64,000 nt of DNA from Lachnospiraceae bacterium (GCA_017525525.1 JAFXSQ010000036.1:1-64000), one strand, 5' to 3'; positions 42,389 to 52,590 are shown, counted from the first letter of the stretch. Program-made: numbers and translations. The notes: generated by a model not told the origin, from the letters alone.

Positions 42389-43081
42389 ATGAAAAAAGGT
42401 AAGAGATATCTTGAGGCTGCAAAGCTTATAGAAAAAGCAAATACCTATGACTTAGGCGAGGCTGTAGCTTTAGTAAAGAAGTCAGCAAGCGCAAAGTTCG
42501 ATGAGACCGTAGAGGCACACTTCAGACTGGGTGTAGACGGTCGTCATGCAGACCAGCAGGTAAGAGGCGCGGTAGTGCTTCCGCACGGAACAGGTAAGAC
42601 CGTTCGTGTTCTTGTATTCGCAAAGGGTGATAAGGTTGACGAGGCGCTTAACGCAGGCGCTGATTACGCAGGCGGCGATGAGCTCGTTCCGAAGATCCAG
42701 AACGATGGCTGGTTAGACTTTGACGTAGTTGTTGCAACACCGGACATGATGGGCGTTGTTGGTCGTCTCGGTAGAGTCCTTGGACCTAAGGGCTTGATGC
42801 CGAACCCGAAGGCCGGTACAGTAACCATGGATGTTGCAAAGGCTATCACTGATATTAAAGCAGGTAAGATTGAGTACAGACTTGACAAGTCAAACATAAT
42901 CCACGTGCCGATTGGAAAGGCTTCTTTCACAGAGGAGCAGTTATCTGACAACTTCCAGACTTTAATAGATGCAATTATCAAGGCAAGACCTTCAGCTGCT
43001 AAGGGCCAGTACTTAAAGAGCGTTGTAATCGCTTCTACCATGGGCCCGGGCGTGAAGCTCAACACCACGAAGTTTGCATAA
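42389..43081 (+). CDS. rplA: 50S ribosomal protein L1
   Basis: At 230 residues it has all L1 landmarks: [67 protein letters not shown] and a C-terminal S(T)MGPGVKL. It builds the mobile stalk near the E site and in many bacteria represses its own operon. An AGGAGGAAT site precedes the ATG. rplJ-rplL, which usually follow, are absent here; a terminator comes next. Confidence 0.98.
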   Translation: MKKGKRYLEAAKLIEKANTYDLGEAVALVKKSASAKFDETVEAHFRLGVDGRHADQQVRGAVVLPHGTGKTVRVLVFAKGDKVDEALNAGADYAGGDELVPKIQNDGWLDFDVVVATPDMMGVVGRLGRVLGPKGLMPNPKAGTVTMDVAKAITDIKAGKIEYRLDKSNIIHVPIGKASFTEEQLSDNFQTLIDAIIKARPSAAKGQYLKSVVIASTMGPGVKLNTTKFA

Positions 43082-43182
43082 ATAGATTACTTTTCACAGG
43101 TATCGCGAAGCCGCGACGGACGCGTAGCGGACGGGACGTGGGTTGCGTGGCTGTGAATAGTAACGTATATATAAAGTTTATT

Positions 43183-43219
43183 CAGAGGGAACCGTTTGGA
43201 GACGGTTCCCTCTTTTCTT
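43183..43219 (+). terminator. Intrinsic terminator after rplA
   Basis: AGAGGGAACCGT and ACGGTTCCCTCT form a perfect 12-bp stem around TTGGAG, followed by TTTCTTTT. It closes the ribosomal operon. Confidence 0.9.
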
Positions 43220-43275
43220 TTACTTTAAGAAATGTTAGAATAAAGGATAACTATTTAATGTAAGAGGGTACCTTG

Positions 43276-45762
43276 ATGAATAACAAAAGAAAACACGGCT
43301 TCACGGTGCAGCTTGCAATCGCAATTTCTGTCATGCTGCTCGTGGCGAACATGCTTCTGGGCCTTGTTCTTATGAACAATTCCAAGACGGCTATGAAAAC
43401 CCTTATACACAACAGAATGTTCGACATATCCAACACCGCGGCAGACATGCTTGACGGTGATGCTTTGCGTGACTTAAAGGCTGAGGACAAGGGCACGGAG
43501 AAGTATCAGCTTATTAACGATACCTTGAAGGTCTTTCAGGACAATATTGACTTGAAGTACATCTATTGTGTTCGCGACATGGGTAACGGGAGCTTTACAT
43601 TTACGGTGGATCCGGCCATAGAGGACCCAGGTGAATTCGGAGCTCCGGTTGAGTACACGGAGGCCTTGGCTACTGCAGCAAAGGGAACGTCTGCCGTTGA
43701 CGAGGAGCCGTACACGGATGCCTGGGGCAGGTTCTACAGCGCTTATTCTCCGGTCTTTGATTCTGACGGAAAAGTAGCCGGAATAGTTGCGGTTGACTTC
43801 TCAGCGGAGTGGTACGATGCTCAGATTACCAAGCAGACACGGGCCATACTTTTCAACAGTCTTATCGCCGTTGTGGTTGGTATAGCCATGGTTATTTTCG
43901 CAACCATGAGGATGAGCAAGCGATTGAATACCATGACTGACGAGATAACAGAGCTTAGTCGTGATGTGGACGAGCTTACCAGTGAGATTAATCAGGAGAT
44001 TTCCGTGACCGAAGATGAGAGTGAGGGGGTGGATGAGATAATGAAGCTCGGCAACCGTCTGCATCGTATAAGGAACGGACTGCGCGAGTATACGGCCAAT
44101 CTGCATTCACAGGCCAACAGCATGATCACGGCTCTTTCTTCGGAGTACAGAAGCGTGTACTACATCGACTTGGATAAGAACCAGGGTATATGCTATCAGG
44201 AACACACCGAGCTTGAAAGCGGCTTAAAGCAGGGAGAGGAATTCCCTTATGTTGAGACCATGAAGGCCTATGCGAACAATTTCGTAACTGAGAAATACAG
44301 GGAAGAATTCCTGAAGTTTATAGAGCCGGATGCGGTGAGAAAGGGGCTTGAGAAGGAACGCATAATTACCTTGAGATATATGGTAAAGCGGTTTGGAACC
44401 GAGTCCTACGAGATGCTTCGCATGGCAGGCGTGCGCCGCCCGGAGGACAGAGATGACCATATAGTTCATGCTGTCGGAATGGGCTTTACGGATGTGGATG
44501 CGGAGACAAGGAAGACTCTGAGCCAAAGCCAGGCCTTAAGTGATGCGCTTGCCGTCGCGGAGAGCGCGAACAGGGCGAAGACGGCCTTCCTTTCGAGCAT
44601 GAGCCATGAGATTCGTACTCCGATGAACGCTATAATCGGATTGGACAGGATCGCCTTAAATGATCCGGCTATTCCGGAAACAACAAGGGACCAGCTCCAA
44701 AAGATCGGAAGCTCTGCAGACCATCTGCTGTCGATAATCAACGACATACTTGACATGTCCCGTATCGAGGCCGGTCGTATGGTTATAAAGAATGAGGTTT
44801 TCTCCTTAAACGAATTGCTTGATCAGATCAATGTGATGATCGGCGGGCAGTGCAGGGAGAAGGATATAGCTTATACACAGGAGTTAAAGGGTGGACCTGA
44901 TGAGTTTTATGTCGGAGATGATATGAAGCTGAAGCAGGTACTGATCAATATCCTCGGCAATTCGGTCAAATTCACTCCGGAGGGTGGCAGCGTGAATTTC
45001 ATTGTTGAGAAGGTCGCTCATTATGATGATAAGACTACTCTGGAGTTTGTGATATCCGATACCGGCGTGGGCATGAGTGAGGAATACCTACCGAAGCTCT
45101 TTGAGCCTTTCTCGCAGGAGGATGCGACAACCAAGACCAAGTACGGCAGCACAGGTTTGGGAATGTCCATAACCAAGAGTATAGTCGAGCAGATGAACGG
45201 TGAGATAAAGGTTAAGAGTAAGAAGGGAGAGGGAACCACCTTCACAGTGGCCGTAACTCTTGCCGACTATAAGCAGGAGATTTCCGCTGCCGAGGCGCTT
45301 GAGAAGGTCAAGGCGGAGCATGCCAAGAGCGGAAGCTTTGTACCCGAGCAGACCGAGGATAAGGAGGTTGCGGATCTTACCGGAAGGCATGTACTCCTTG
45401 CGGAGGATGTGGATGTAAATGCCGAGATTATAGAGGCTATACTTGAACTTAAAGAGATTACGGCTGACAGGGCGGAGAACGGAAGGATAGCAGTCGAGAC
45501 ATTTGCGGCTCATGAGGCAGGCTTTTATGATGCGATACTTATGGATATGCGAATGCCGGAAATGGACGGCCTCGAGGCAGCGAGAGCCATAAGGGCTATG
45601 GAAAGAGACGACGCCAAGACCATACCCATCATAGCGCTTACCGCAAATGCTTTTGACGAGGATGTGCAGCGAAGCCTGCAGGCCGGACTTAACGCCCATT
45701 TGTCCAAGCCGATAGACCCGGACAGCCTGTATGAGACACTGGAGAGTTTGATAAAACCTTAA
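43276..45762 (+). CDS. Membrane hybrid histidine kinase with receiver domain
   Basis: Domain order: membrane segment (about 10-32), an extracellular Cache-like sensor (35-185), second segment (192-215), a coiled linker, and a PAS-like region (about 280-400). Then come HisKA with FLSSMSHEIRTPMNAI, an ATPase domain (NILGNSVKFTPEGG, DTGVGMS, STGLGMSI), and a receiver (710-828) with VLLAEDVDVN and the phospho-Asp in ILMDMRMPEMDG. There is no output domain or partner gene beside it, so the phosphate may pass to a distant phosphotransfer protein. The ATG at 43276 is preferred to the TTG just before it. Confidence 0.9.
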   Translation: MNNKRKHGFTVQLAIAISVMLLVANMLLGLVLMNNSKTAMKTLIHNRMFDISNTAADMLDGDALRDLKAEDKGTEKYQLINDTLKVFQDNIDLKYIYCVRDMGNGSFTFTVDPAIEDPGEFGAPVEYTEALATAAKGTSAVDEEPYTDAWGRFYSAYSPVFDSDGKVAGIVAVDFSAEWYDAQITKQTRAILFNSLIAVVVGIAMVIFATMRMSKRLNTMTDEITELSRDVDELTSEINQEISVTEDESEGVDEIMKLGNRLHRIRNGLREYTANLHSQANSMITALSSEYRSVYYIDLDKNQGICYQEHTELESGLKQGEEFPYVETMKAYANNFVTEKYREEFLKFIEPDAVRKGLEKERIITLRYMVKRFGTESYEMLRMAGVRRPEDRDDHIVHAVGMGFTDVDAETRKTLSQSQALSDALAVAESANRAKTAFLSSMSHEIRTPMNAIIGLDRIALNDPAIPETTRDQLQKIGSSADHLLSIINDILDMSRIEAGRMVIKNEVFSLNELLDQINVMIGGQCREKDIAYTQELKGGPDEFYVGDDMKLKQVLINILGNSVKFTPEGGSVNFIVEKVAHYDDKTTLEFVISDTGVGMSEEYLPKLFEPFSQEDATTKTKYGSTGLGMSITKSIVEQMNGEIKVKSKKGEGTTFTVAVTLADYKQEISAAEALEKVKAEHAKSGSFVPEQTEDKEVADLTGRHVLLAEDVDVNAEIIEAILELKEITADRAENGRIAVETFAAHEAGFYDAILMDMRMPEMDGLEAARAIRAMERDDAKTIPIIALTANAFDEDVQRSLQAGLNAHLSKPIDPDSLYETLESLIKP

Positions 45763-45777
45763 TATCAGGAGGAAAAA

Positions 45778-47364
45778 ATGTAATACAAAAACCCCATAAT
45801 CAGCGGTTTCTACCCCGATCCTAGCGTGGTGAAGGCCGGCGACAAATTCTATCTTGTAACAAGCTCCTTTCAGTATTTTCCGGGAGTTCCGCTCTTTGAG
45901 AGCGAGGACTTAGTCAACTGGAAGCAGATAGGTCATGTTCTGACAAGAAAGAGTCAGGTTATGCTTGAGGGAGTGAGAAGCTCAGGCGGAGTATTTGCTC
46001 CGACTATAAGGTACAACAACGGTCGCTTCTATATGGTCACGAACAACAACTCGACCAATAAGAATTTCTATGTGTACACGGATGACATATACGGGGAGTG
46101 GTCCGATCCCATAGAGGTTGAGAGGGACGGCATAGATCCGTCGCTGCTTTTCGACGGAGACAAATGCTATTTTGTGTCTAACGGAGTAGACGAAATCGAC
46201 GGTGTGAAAAGAAACGGAGTATTTCAGGTTGAGATAGATATAGAGACCGGCGCGTGCATAGGCGAGGCGGTATGTATTTGGCACGGATCGGGCGGTAGGT
46301 ACATAGAGAGTCCGCATGTGTATAAGATAGGCGATTATTATTACATCATGGTTGCTGAGGGCGGAACCGAGTACGGCCATATGGTTACCTACGCGAGGTC
46401 GAAAAATGTGATGGGGCCTTATGAGGACTATTGCCAAAACCCCGTGCTCACAAACCGCAACAAGGCGCCCTTTGAAATCCAGGCAATAGGCCACGGCGAC
46501 CTTATAGAGAAGGCGCCGGGCGAGTGGTACATGGTCACCTTAGGCTTTAGGCAGATAGGCACCTGGGAGCCCTTTCACCACTTAGGAAGAGAGGTTTACC
46601 TCACGCCCGTTAAGTTTGATGAAGAGGGTTGGTTTACCTGCGGTAAGGATGGAACGACGGATGAGTATTATGAGATACCCGGCGACTTTGAACAGGAAAT
46701 AAAAACAGAGTACACCTTTGAGAATACCGATTATAATCTGGACTGGGCTTATATGCGTCATCCGGATGAGACGAAGTATGAGTTTGACAGCGGTAAGGTT
46801 GTGCTTTACGGAAGCGATAAAACCCTTGATGATGTGGCTTCACCGACATTTTTCGCCTTAAGACAGAAGGACTTTGACATGGAGTGCACGGTTAGGGTTT
46901 CGCTTGAGGGAATTAAAGCGGCTGAGGACGAAGGAGACGTTAAAGCCGGTGAGGCTGACAACCGGACGTCGGGTAGCGCAAAGCCTGCGAATAAGATTTC
47001 AGATGAAGCGGGCGTGACGCTTTACATGTGCGAGAATGAACACTATGAGATAGCGATAAAGAAGGTAGGCTTCTTGAGATTTGCGGTTTTAAGACTCAAC
47101 ATAGGCGGGATAAAGCATGTGCAGCAGGAGGTGCTCTTAGCGGGCAAGGAAGCGGTGCTTAAGGTGACCGCGGATCATATGAATTATAATTTCTACGTGG
47201 CAAACAGCGGCACGCCCGATATGTTCTTAAAGCTCGGAAGCGCCATGACAAAGTATCTTTCGAGTGAGGTTTCAAGCGGCTTTACCGGTACGATGATTGG
47301 GCTTTATGCAACCGGAGCTGTGAAGAGTACATTTACGGAGTTTGACTTAAAGTATGAAAGCTAA
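45778..47364 (+). pseudogene. GH43 beta-xylosidase/arabinofuranosidase gene with a stop at codon 2
   Basis: Behind a perfect AGGAGG site, ATG (45778) is followed at once by TAA (45781). The frame then continues YKNPIISGFYPDPSVVKAGDKF, the conserved N-terminus of GH43 enzymes, whose catalytic base is the Asp in YPDPS. The first usable start after the stop is GTG 45826, which would remove that Asp. The rest is intact: five-blade propeller (DGIDPSLLFD, IESPHVYKIGDYYYIM), then a C-terminal beta-sandwich of the xylosidase group (330-512). A silenced or very recently mutated xylan-debranching enzyme is the likely reading. It overlaps acylphosphatase by 11 bases. Confidence 0.8.
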
Positions 47365-47662
47365 GATTGAGGAAAAAGGCACGACAAACAGTAATAAGAT
47401 AAGACGGCACTATGTGGTAAGGGGCCGCGTGCAGGGCGTGGGATTTCGATACACGGCTTACTATACCGCGCGGGCCTACGGCGTAACCGGCTATGCGAAA
47501 AACTGCTATGACGGCAGTGTTGAGCTTGAACTGCAGGGCAACCCCGAGACGGTGAATAAGTTTTTCTCGCTTATGGATACAAGCAGGTACATAAGCATCA
47601 ACGATATAGAGGAGCGCGATATGCCGGTGGATCCGGATGAGCACTACTTTAGGACTTATTAG
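47354..47662 (+). CDS. Acylphosphatase
   Basis: This small enzyme hydrolyses acyl phosphates. The active-site Arg lies in [15 protein letters not shown] and the catalytic Asn in [17 protein letters not shown], both in the standard positions. The N-terminal 15 residues (charged, [12 protein letters not shown]) are extra; the conserved part starts at HYVVRGR. The gene overlaps the 3' end of the GH43 frame by 11 bases and is followed nine bases on by the LytTR gene. Confidence 0.9.
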   Translation: MKAKIEEKGTTNSNKIRRHYVVRGRVQGVGFRYTAYYTARAYGVTGYAKNCYDGSVELELQGNPETVNKFFSLMDTSRYISINDIEERDMPVDPDEHYFRTY

Positions 47663-47670
47663 GAGCAGGT

Positions 47671-48159
47671 ATGAAGAACAAACCGAATATCCGTATAGAG
47701 ATTGATCCGGGATGCACCGTGCCGGAAATTGTGATAAGGACGGATAAGAAAACAGCAGACATAGAGAGGCTGATTGAAGCGATAGAGGCCGAGAACGAAA
47801 ATGATCTGCCGAAGATAAAGGGCTATAACGGCAGTATCATGACGCTTATCAACCAGAAGGACCTTGTTCGCGCTTATACCGAACACCGTAAGGTTCTGAT
47901 ATGCACTCTCTCGGAAAGCTATGAGGCGAGATACACCTTAAGGGAGCTTGAAGAGCTGCTCGACGAGGATCATTTTGTGCGCATAAGCAGGTTTGAGATT
48001 GTTAACCTGGACAAGGTTTCGGGCTTTGATTTCAGCCTTGCGGGTACGATAAAGGTTAATTTCGAGAATGGCGACTCCACCTGGGTTGCAAGGAGATATG
48101 TGAAGGCTATCGAGGAAAGGCTCGAAAGACTTCAGGCAGGAAGGGGGGCGGCGCTTTGA
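47671..48159 (+). CDS. LytTR-domain DNA-binding regulator
   Basis: The C-terminal 100 residues form a LytTR domain: YTLRELEELLDEDHFVRISRFEIVNLDKVSGFD, then NGDSTWVARRYVKAIEERL. These domains bind DNA as direct repeats through beta strands. No receiver domain precedes it; the N-terminal 60 residues are a short strand-rich extension. It overlaps the next gene (DUF3021) by four bases. This pair is a recurring two-gene unit in Firmicutes, where the membrane protein usually restrains the regulator. Confidence 0.9.
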   Translation: MKNKPNIRIEIDPGCTVPEIVIRTDKKTADIERLIEAIEAENENDLPKIKGYNGSIMTLINQKDLVRAYTEHRKVLICTLSESYEARYTLRELEELLDEDHFVRISRFEIVNLDKVSGFDFSLAGTIKVNFENGDSTWVARRYVKAIEERLERLQAGRGAAL

Positions 48160-48596
48160 AGAGTAATTTAAAGAAGATCATCATTCGCTCTCTGATAGGA
48201 TTCGCTTTGGGACTTGCCGTGGGCGCGTTCTTCTGGTTCCTGCCGGGAAACAGTGACACAGACGAGATTTCGGTCCGGTTTGTGGTAAGGCATTTTCTGG
48301 TGAGCGGGCTTTTCGGGGCTTACGCTATGGGCTCGACTTTCTTTTATGAGGTGGAGCATTGGAGCATAACCAGAGCAACGCTGACACACTTTATCCCGCT
48401 GTTTGTCCTGTACTTTACCGTCGGATTGTTGCAGAGGTGGTTTACCTTAGGCAGTTTGATGTTCTGGATTATGCTTGCTATGTGGCTTGCTATGTATGCT
48501 GTTATATGGCTTATCTGCTATACAAGCTATCGCAGGGAGATTAGGAAGATAAACCGGCAGCTTGAAAGCTGGAAGGCAGGTTCAAAGGATAAATAA
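48156..48596 (+). CDS. DUF3021 membrane protein
   Basis: This 146-residue protein has four hydrophobic segments (about 8-28, 45-65, 76-95 and 104-125), charged ends and the arrangement of DUF3021. Such proteins are encoded next to LytTR regulators and are thought to control them at the membrane. The start overlaps the LytTR stop (GAAGAGT region), showing coupled translation. Confidence 0.8.
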   Translation: MKSNLKKIIIRSLIGFALGLAVGAFFWFLPGNSDTDEISVRFVVRHFLVSGLFGAYAMGSTFFYEVEHWSITRATLTHFIPLFVLYFTVGLLQRWFTLGSLMFWIMLAMWLAMYAVIWLICYTSYRREIRKINRQLESWKAGSKDK

Positions 48597-48635
48597 TATT
48601 CTATCAGGGAAGACGCAGTCGAACCCTGATTGCGC

Positions 48636-48725
48636 GCGGGGCGCCGGTCAGCTTTGCTGACATATACTTTACGGCGCCCCGGTGCATAAACATGAGCAGA
48701 GCGCGGCTTGGTCACGCCCTGCTCA
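48636..48725 (+). terminator. Two tandem hairpins after the DUF3021 gene
   Basis: CGGGGCGCCG and CGGCGCCCCG form a 10-bp stem around an inner GTCAGC...GCTGAC hairpin. ATGAGCAG and CTGCTCAT then form a second stem near 48690-48725. Neither has a strong T-run, so termination is likely but not certain. Confidence 0.55.
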
Positions 48726-48755
48726 TTATTTATATACAAATATTTAATTTCCATC

Positions 48756-48804
48756 TTGAAAAAAATCGGATATGTCGTTATAATACTTTTTGAAAACGTT
48801 TACA
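48756..48804 (+). promoter_or_regulatory. Promoter and LacI/cre-type operator of the amylosucrase-lacI operon
   Basis: TTGAAA (48756-48761) and a perfect TATAAT (48779-48784) are 17 bases apart. TGAAAACGTTTACA (48791-48804) lies at the start point and matches the cre/LacI-family consensus. The same 14-mer in reverse orientation is at 52630-52643, before the PTS gene, so one repressor probably controls both. Confidence 0.85.
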
Positions 48805-48840
48805 CAACTATTTCAAGCGATGTGATACGGAGATATGCTT

Positions 48841-50688
48841 ATGGAAAAGAAAAATCGGGACAAAACCTTTACCGACAGATTGTCGGTTTATTATGACGAG
48901 CTTAAGTGGCTCTACTGTGAGCTTTATAACAATGATATGCGGGCGTTTGATTATTTTACGGATATGCTCTATGAGTATTACTGCGCAAGAAGCAAAGAGC
49001 TGAAGATGTGGGACGAGGCACGTGATGTGGTAAAGGACTGGTTCACGGGCAACGAGATGCTCGGTATGCTAATGTACACCAATTGCTTTGCAGGTAACCT
49101 GAAGGGCGTAAAAAAGCATCTTGATTATCTTCAGGAGTGTGGAATAAATTACGTTCATCTGATGCCACTTTTGGAAAGTCCTGCCGGAAGGAGTGATGGC
49201 GGCTATGCGGTTGCTGACTTCAGGAAGGTTCAGCCGGAGCTTGGTACCATGGTGGATCTCGCTAAGCTTGCCATGGACTGCCACGGCAGAGGCATGAGCC
49301 TGTGTCTGGACTTTGTCATGAACCATACAAGCGAAGAACATGAGTGGGCAAGACGCGCAAGGGCCGGTGAGAAGGAGTATCAGGACAGGTATTTCTTTTA
49401 TGATAATTGGGATGAGCCGAATGAATATGAGAAGACGGTTCCCCAGGTATTTCCACAGACGGCGCCGGGAAACTTCTCCTGGTGTCCCGAGGCGGGCAAG
49501 GTAGTGATGACTACATTCTATCCGTATCAGTGGGATCTTAATTACCACAATCCTACAGTGTTTAACGATATGACCGCAAATATGCTCTTCCTGTGCAATC
49601 AGGGCGTCGACATCATCAGACTTGACGCAGTGCCCTATGTATGGAAGGAGCTTCACACGACCTGTCGAAATCTTCCTCAGGTGCACACCCTGGTGAGGAT
49701 AATGAGAATAGCGGCCGAGATAGTGTGTCCCGGTACTCTGCTGCTCGGAGAGGTTGTAATGGAGCCGTCGAAGGTGGTTCCGTACTTCGGTTCGGTCGAG
49801 AAGCCCGAGTGCCATATGCTCTATAATGTAACTACCATGGCAAGTACCTGGCATACGGTTGCGACTAAGGATGTGCGGCTGATGAAACACCAGCTCGGCA
49901 CCGTATTTGCGCTTCCTAAGGAGTATGTATTCCTGAATTATCTGAGGTGTCATGATGATATAGGCTGGGGCCTTGATTATGAGTATTTAAAGCAGTTCGG
50001 AATGGAGGAAGCGGCGCACAAGAAGTTTCTTAACGACTGTCTGGCCGGCAAAATATACGGTTGCGACGGGCGCGGAGAGCTTTACAATGACGATCCGAAG
50101 CTCAAAGATGCCAGACTGTGCGGGACAACCGCATCTCTCTGTGGTATAGAGGCTGCAGAATATGAAGCGGATGCAGCGAAGCTTGAGCGTTCAATCAGGC
50201 TTGATATCATGCTCCATGCGTTTTTGCTGACACAGAGCGGCATACCGGTCTTGTACAGTGGTGATGAGATCGGACAACTTAATGACTACACTTATCATGC
50301 GGATCGTCACAAGAAGGATGACAGCAGGTATCTTCATCGCGGTAACTTGAGCTGGAAGAGTGTAGGGAACAGAAAGAAGAAGGATACCAGGGAGAATAAG
50401 ATATTTACGGCATTGGGACAGTTAACCAAGCTTCGCGCAAAGCACAGGGTGTTCGAGAATGCTGCCGATACCTGGATAATTGAAGCGTGGAATGACCATA
50501 TTCTGGGCATAGGCCGTTATTACAGGGGACAGAAGCTTATAGCTCTGTTTAACTTCAATGATGCACCCGAGACAGCCTGGATAGATGAGAAGGAGGAGTT
50601 CATCAATCTTGTGACCGGTGAGCTTGAGGATGTGAAGGATGTTGTTATACCGGGATACGGTTTTAAATGGCTTTTGACAGAGTTTTAA
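48841..50688 (+). CDS. GH13_4 amylosucrase-like sucrose enzyme
   Basis: It follows the amylosucrase pattern: an N-terminal helical domain (1-75), a (beta/alpha)8 barrel with YVHLMPLLESP..RSDGGYAVADF, nucleophile Asp about 262 in IIRLDAVPYVWK, acid Glu about 304 in LLLGEVVM and stabilising Asp in YLRCHDDIGW, and a C-terminal beta domain. Such enzymes act on sucrose, building alpha-glucan or hydrolysing it. The ATG at 48841 is used because CGGAGAT lies eight bases upstream; the one at 48835 is too close. It is first in an operon with a LacI regulator and lies beside a sucrose PTS, supporting the substrate. Confidence 0.85.
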   Translation: MEKKNRDKTFTDRLSVYYDELKWLYCELYNNDMRAFDYFTDMLYEYYCARSKELKMWDEARDVVKDWFTGNEMLGMLMYTNCFAGNLKGVKKHLDYLQECGINYVHLMPLLESPAGRSDGGYAVADFRKVQPELGTMVDLAKLAMDCHGRGMSLCLDFVMNHTSEEHEWARRARAGEKEYQDRYFFYDNWDEPNEYEKTVPQVFPQTAPGNFSWCPEAGKVVMTTFYPYQWDLNYHNPTVFNDMTANMLFLCNQGVDIIRLDAVPYVWKELHTTCRNLPQVHTLVRIMRIAAEIVCPGTLLLGEVVMEPSKVVPYFGSVEKPECHMLYNVTTMASTWHTVATKDVRLMKHQLGTVFALPKEYVFLNYLRCHDDIGWGLDYEYLKQFGMEEAAHKKFLNDCLAGKIYGCDGRGELYNDDPKLKDARLCGTTASLCGIEAAEYEADAAKLERSIRLDIMLHAFLLTQSGIPVLYSGDEIGQLNDYTYHADRHKKDDSRYLHRGNLSWKSVGNRKKKDTRENKIFTALGQLTKLRAKHRVFENAADTWIIEAWNDHILGIGRYYRGQKLIALFNFNDAPETAWIDEKEEFINLVTGELEDVKDVVIPGYGFKWLLTEF

Positions 50689-50726
50689 TCTGATTTGAAA
50701 TACAATAATTAACCAACGGAGGCGAA

Positions 50727-51716
50727 ATGGCAATGACCATAAAAGATATAGCGAAGGAGGCGGGAGTCTCGCCTGCTGCTGTGAGCAGATATTTCAATGG
50801 AGGTTCCCTCTCGGAGGAAAAGAAGTCAGCGATAAGCGAGGTTGTGGAAAGGCATCATTTTGTACCGAATCAGACCGCATCAAGCATGCGCACGGGCAAG
50901 ACGGGACATATAGGCGTGATAGTTCCGAAGATTCACTCGGACTCACTTTCACATCTGATGCATGGAATATCGACGGGCCTTAAGAAGTCGGATCGTACCA
51001 TGATAGTCGGTTGCGCGGACGGTAACACTGAGCTTGAAGTGCGTTACATCCGGGCCATGGAAAGCGGCGGCATGGAAGGAATTATCCTTATGGGCACGGT
51101 GATGACACCGTATCTGAGTAATACTATAGACAAATGCGGCATCCCGCTTGTGGTTACCGGTCAGTCATTTCCGGGGATACCCTGTGTGTATTATGATGAT
51201 TTCAACGCCATGCGTGAGCTTGCGGGTCTCATGCTGAAGAAGAGAAAGCACATAGCTTACATAGGCGCAATCGAGGAGGATGCGGCCGTGGGCAAGACAC
51301 GTCGCCTCGGTGCATTGAAGGCTATGGAGGAGGCGGGGCTTGATCCGAAGAAGATGCTTTGCACTGTCTCAGGCTTTGATATAGAAAACGGATATGAGGC
51401 TATGAATAAGCTTCTGAAAAAGAGAAGTAAGATAGACGGAGTTCTGTGTGCAACAGACTCAATGGCTTTGGGCGCTATGCTTGCGTTAAGAGAAGCCGGC
51501 ATGAGCATCCCTGAGGATGTGTCCGTTGCGGGTATCGGCAACAGTATCTCCGGAAGAGTGACCATTCCGCAGCTTACTACGGTCAGGCTGTTTTTTGAGC
51601 AGTGCGGTGAGACTGCGGTACGGCTGATAGAGGAGATGATCGCGGACGGTGACAGGAGCATGGCCATAAGCCAGATAAGACTCGGCTACGAGATTATAGA
51701 AAGGGGTTCGATATAG
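50727..51716 (+). CDS. LacI-family repressor of the sucrose regulon
   Basis: The N-terminus MTIKDIAKEAGVSPAAVSRYFNGG is a standard LacI helix-turn-helix, followed by the hinge and a two-lobed sugar-binding domain (60-325) with GHIGVIVPKIHSD, GIPLVVTGQSFPGIPCVYYDD and DGVLCATDSMALGAM. It sits between the amylosucrase-like gene and a HAD phosphatase and two matching operators flank this operon, so it very likely recognises TGAAAACGTTTACA. The effector is probably sucrose-derived; that is inference. GGAGG precedes the ATG. Confidence 0.9.
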   Translation: MAMTIKDIAKEAGVSPAAVSRYFNGGSLSEEKKSAISEVVERHHFVPNQTASSMRTGKTGHIGVIVPKIHSDSLSHLMHGISTGLKKSDRTMIVGCADGNTELEVRYIRAMESGGMEGIILMGTVMTPYLSNTIDKCGIPLVVTGQSFPGIPCVYYDDFNAMRELAGLMLKKRKHIAYIGAIEEDAAVGKTRRLGALKAMEEAGLDPKKMLCTVSGFDIENGYEAMNKLLKKRSKIDGVLCATDSMALGAMLALREAGMSIPEDVSVAGIGNSISGRVTIPQLTTVRLFFEQCGETAVRLIEEMIADGDRSMAISQIRLGYEIIERGSI

Positions 51717-51718
51717 TC

Positions 51719-52534
51719 ATGAAGCTGATATTTCTTGATATAGACGGCACTCTTACCCGTGCCGGTGAAAATGTACCGCCGGACAGCGCGCTTTACGCCA
51801 TCAAGATGACTCAGGCGAAGGGCAACAAGGTATTCTTATGTACAGGGCGAAACTTAGATATGCTCAAACCGCTTTTGAAATACGGCTTTGACGGTGTCGT
51901 GGGAAGCAGCGGCGGTTATGTGACGGTTGGCGACGAAGTGCTCTTTGACTGTCCGATGACTGACGAGCAAAGGGACACGGCTTTAGATGTGCTTCACAGA
52001 AACGGAGTTTTCTGTACCATAGAGGCCAAGGGCGGCTCCTGGGGCGATGACAATATGGATGAGTTTCTTAAGGAGCAGCCGGAGGGAAACAGCGAGATAG
52101 AGCGCTGGAGAAAGGCGCTTTCGGAAAACTTAGGTATTAAACCCATGAGTGAGTATGACGGAAGTCCTATCTACAAGGTTGTTGTGATGTGCACAAAGCC
52201 CGAGCAGCTTGACGAGGCAAAAGAGCTTCTTGAAAAGGACTTTTCCTTTGTGGTTCAGGAGGTGAAGGCTCACAGTTGTATAAACGGTGAGCTTGTGAAC
52301 AGGGCCTTTGACAAAGGAAAGGGCGTGCAGCTTGTGAGAGATCATTTCGGTCTTACGGATGAGGACACCATAGGCTTCGGCGACAGTATGAACGACCTTG
52401 AGATGATGCAGACGGTCGGAACCTCGGTCTGCATGGCGAACGGAGCCGAGGCGCTAAAGGAGATAGCAGATATGGTATGTCCGTCGGTGGAGGAGGACGG
52501 ACTTGCGAAGGCTTTCAGTGAACTCGGATTATAA
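51719..52534 (+). CDS. Cof-type HAD sugar phosphatase
   Basis: This is a class IIB HAD enzyme. Motif I is FLDIDGTLTR, motif II FLCTGRN, and motif IV FGDSMNDLEMMQTVGTSVCMANG near the C-terminus. A large cap lies between residues 80 and 190. Members dephosphorylate sugar phosphates. In a sucrose operon it may relieve sugar-phosphate stress, but no specific substrate can be assigned. It begins two bases after the lacI-type stop and ends before a terminator. Confidence 0.88.
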   Translation: MKLIFLDIDGTLTRAGENVPPDSALYAIKMTQAKGNKVFLCTGRNLDMLKPLLKYGFDGVVGSSGGYVTVGDEVLFDCPMTDEQRDTALDVLHRNGVFCTIEAKGGSWGDDNMDEFLKEQPEGNSEIERWRKALSENLGIKPMSEYDGSPIYKVVVMCTKPEQLDEAKELLEKDFSFVVQEVKAHSCINGELVNRAFDKGKGVQLVRDHFGLTDEDTIGFGDSMNDLEMMQTVGTSVCMANGAEALKEIADMVCPSVEEDGLAKAFSELGL

Positions 52535-52548
52535 ATATGATTATTTCG

Positions 52549-52580
52549 GGCAGGGGACAAAAAAGTCCCTTGCCTTTTTT
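52549..52580 (+). terminator. Intrinsic terminator
   Basis: GGCAGGGGAC and GTCCCTTGCC form a 10-bp stem (one G-T pair) around AAAAAA, followed by TTTTTT. It separates the amylosucrase-lacI-HAD unit from the PTS unit. Confidence 0.85.
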
Positions 52581-52590
52581 GTTTTTTCTG

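Noticed and set aside
48791-48804. The operator as a plain CcpA cre site
   Set aside because: It fits the cre consensus, but an identical copy occurs at the second promoter with a LacI gene between them and the local HPr lacks Ser46, so a dedicated repressor is the simpler explanation. CcpA binding is not excluded.
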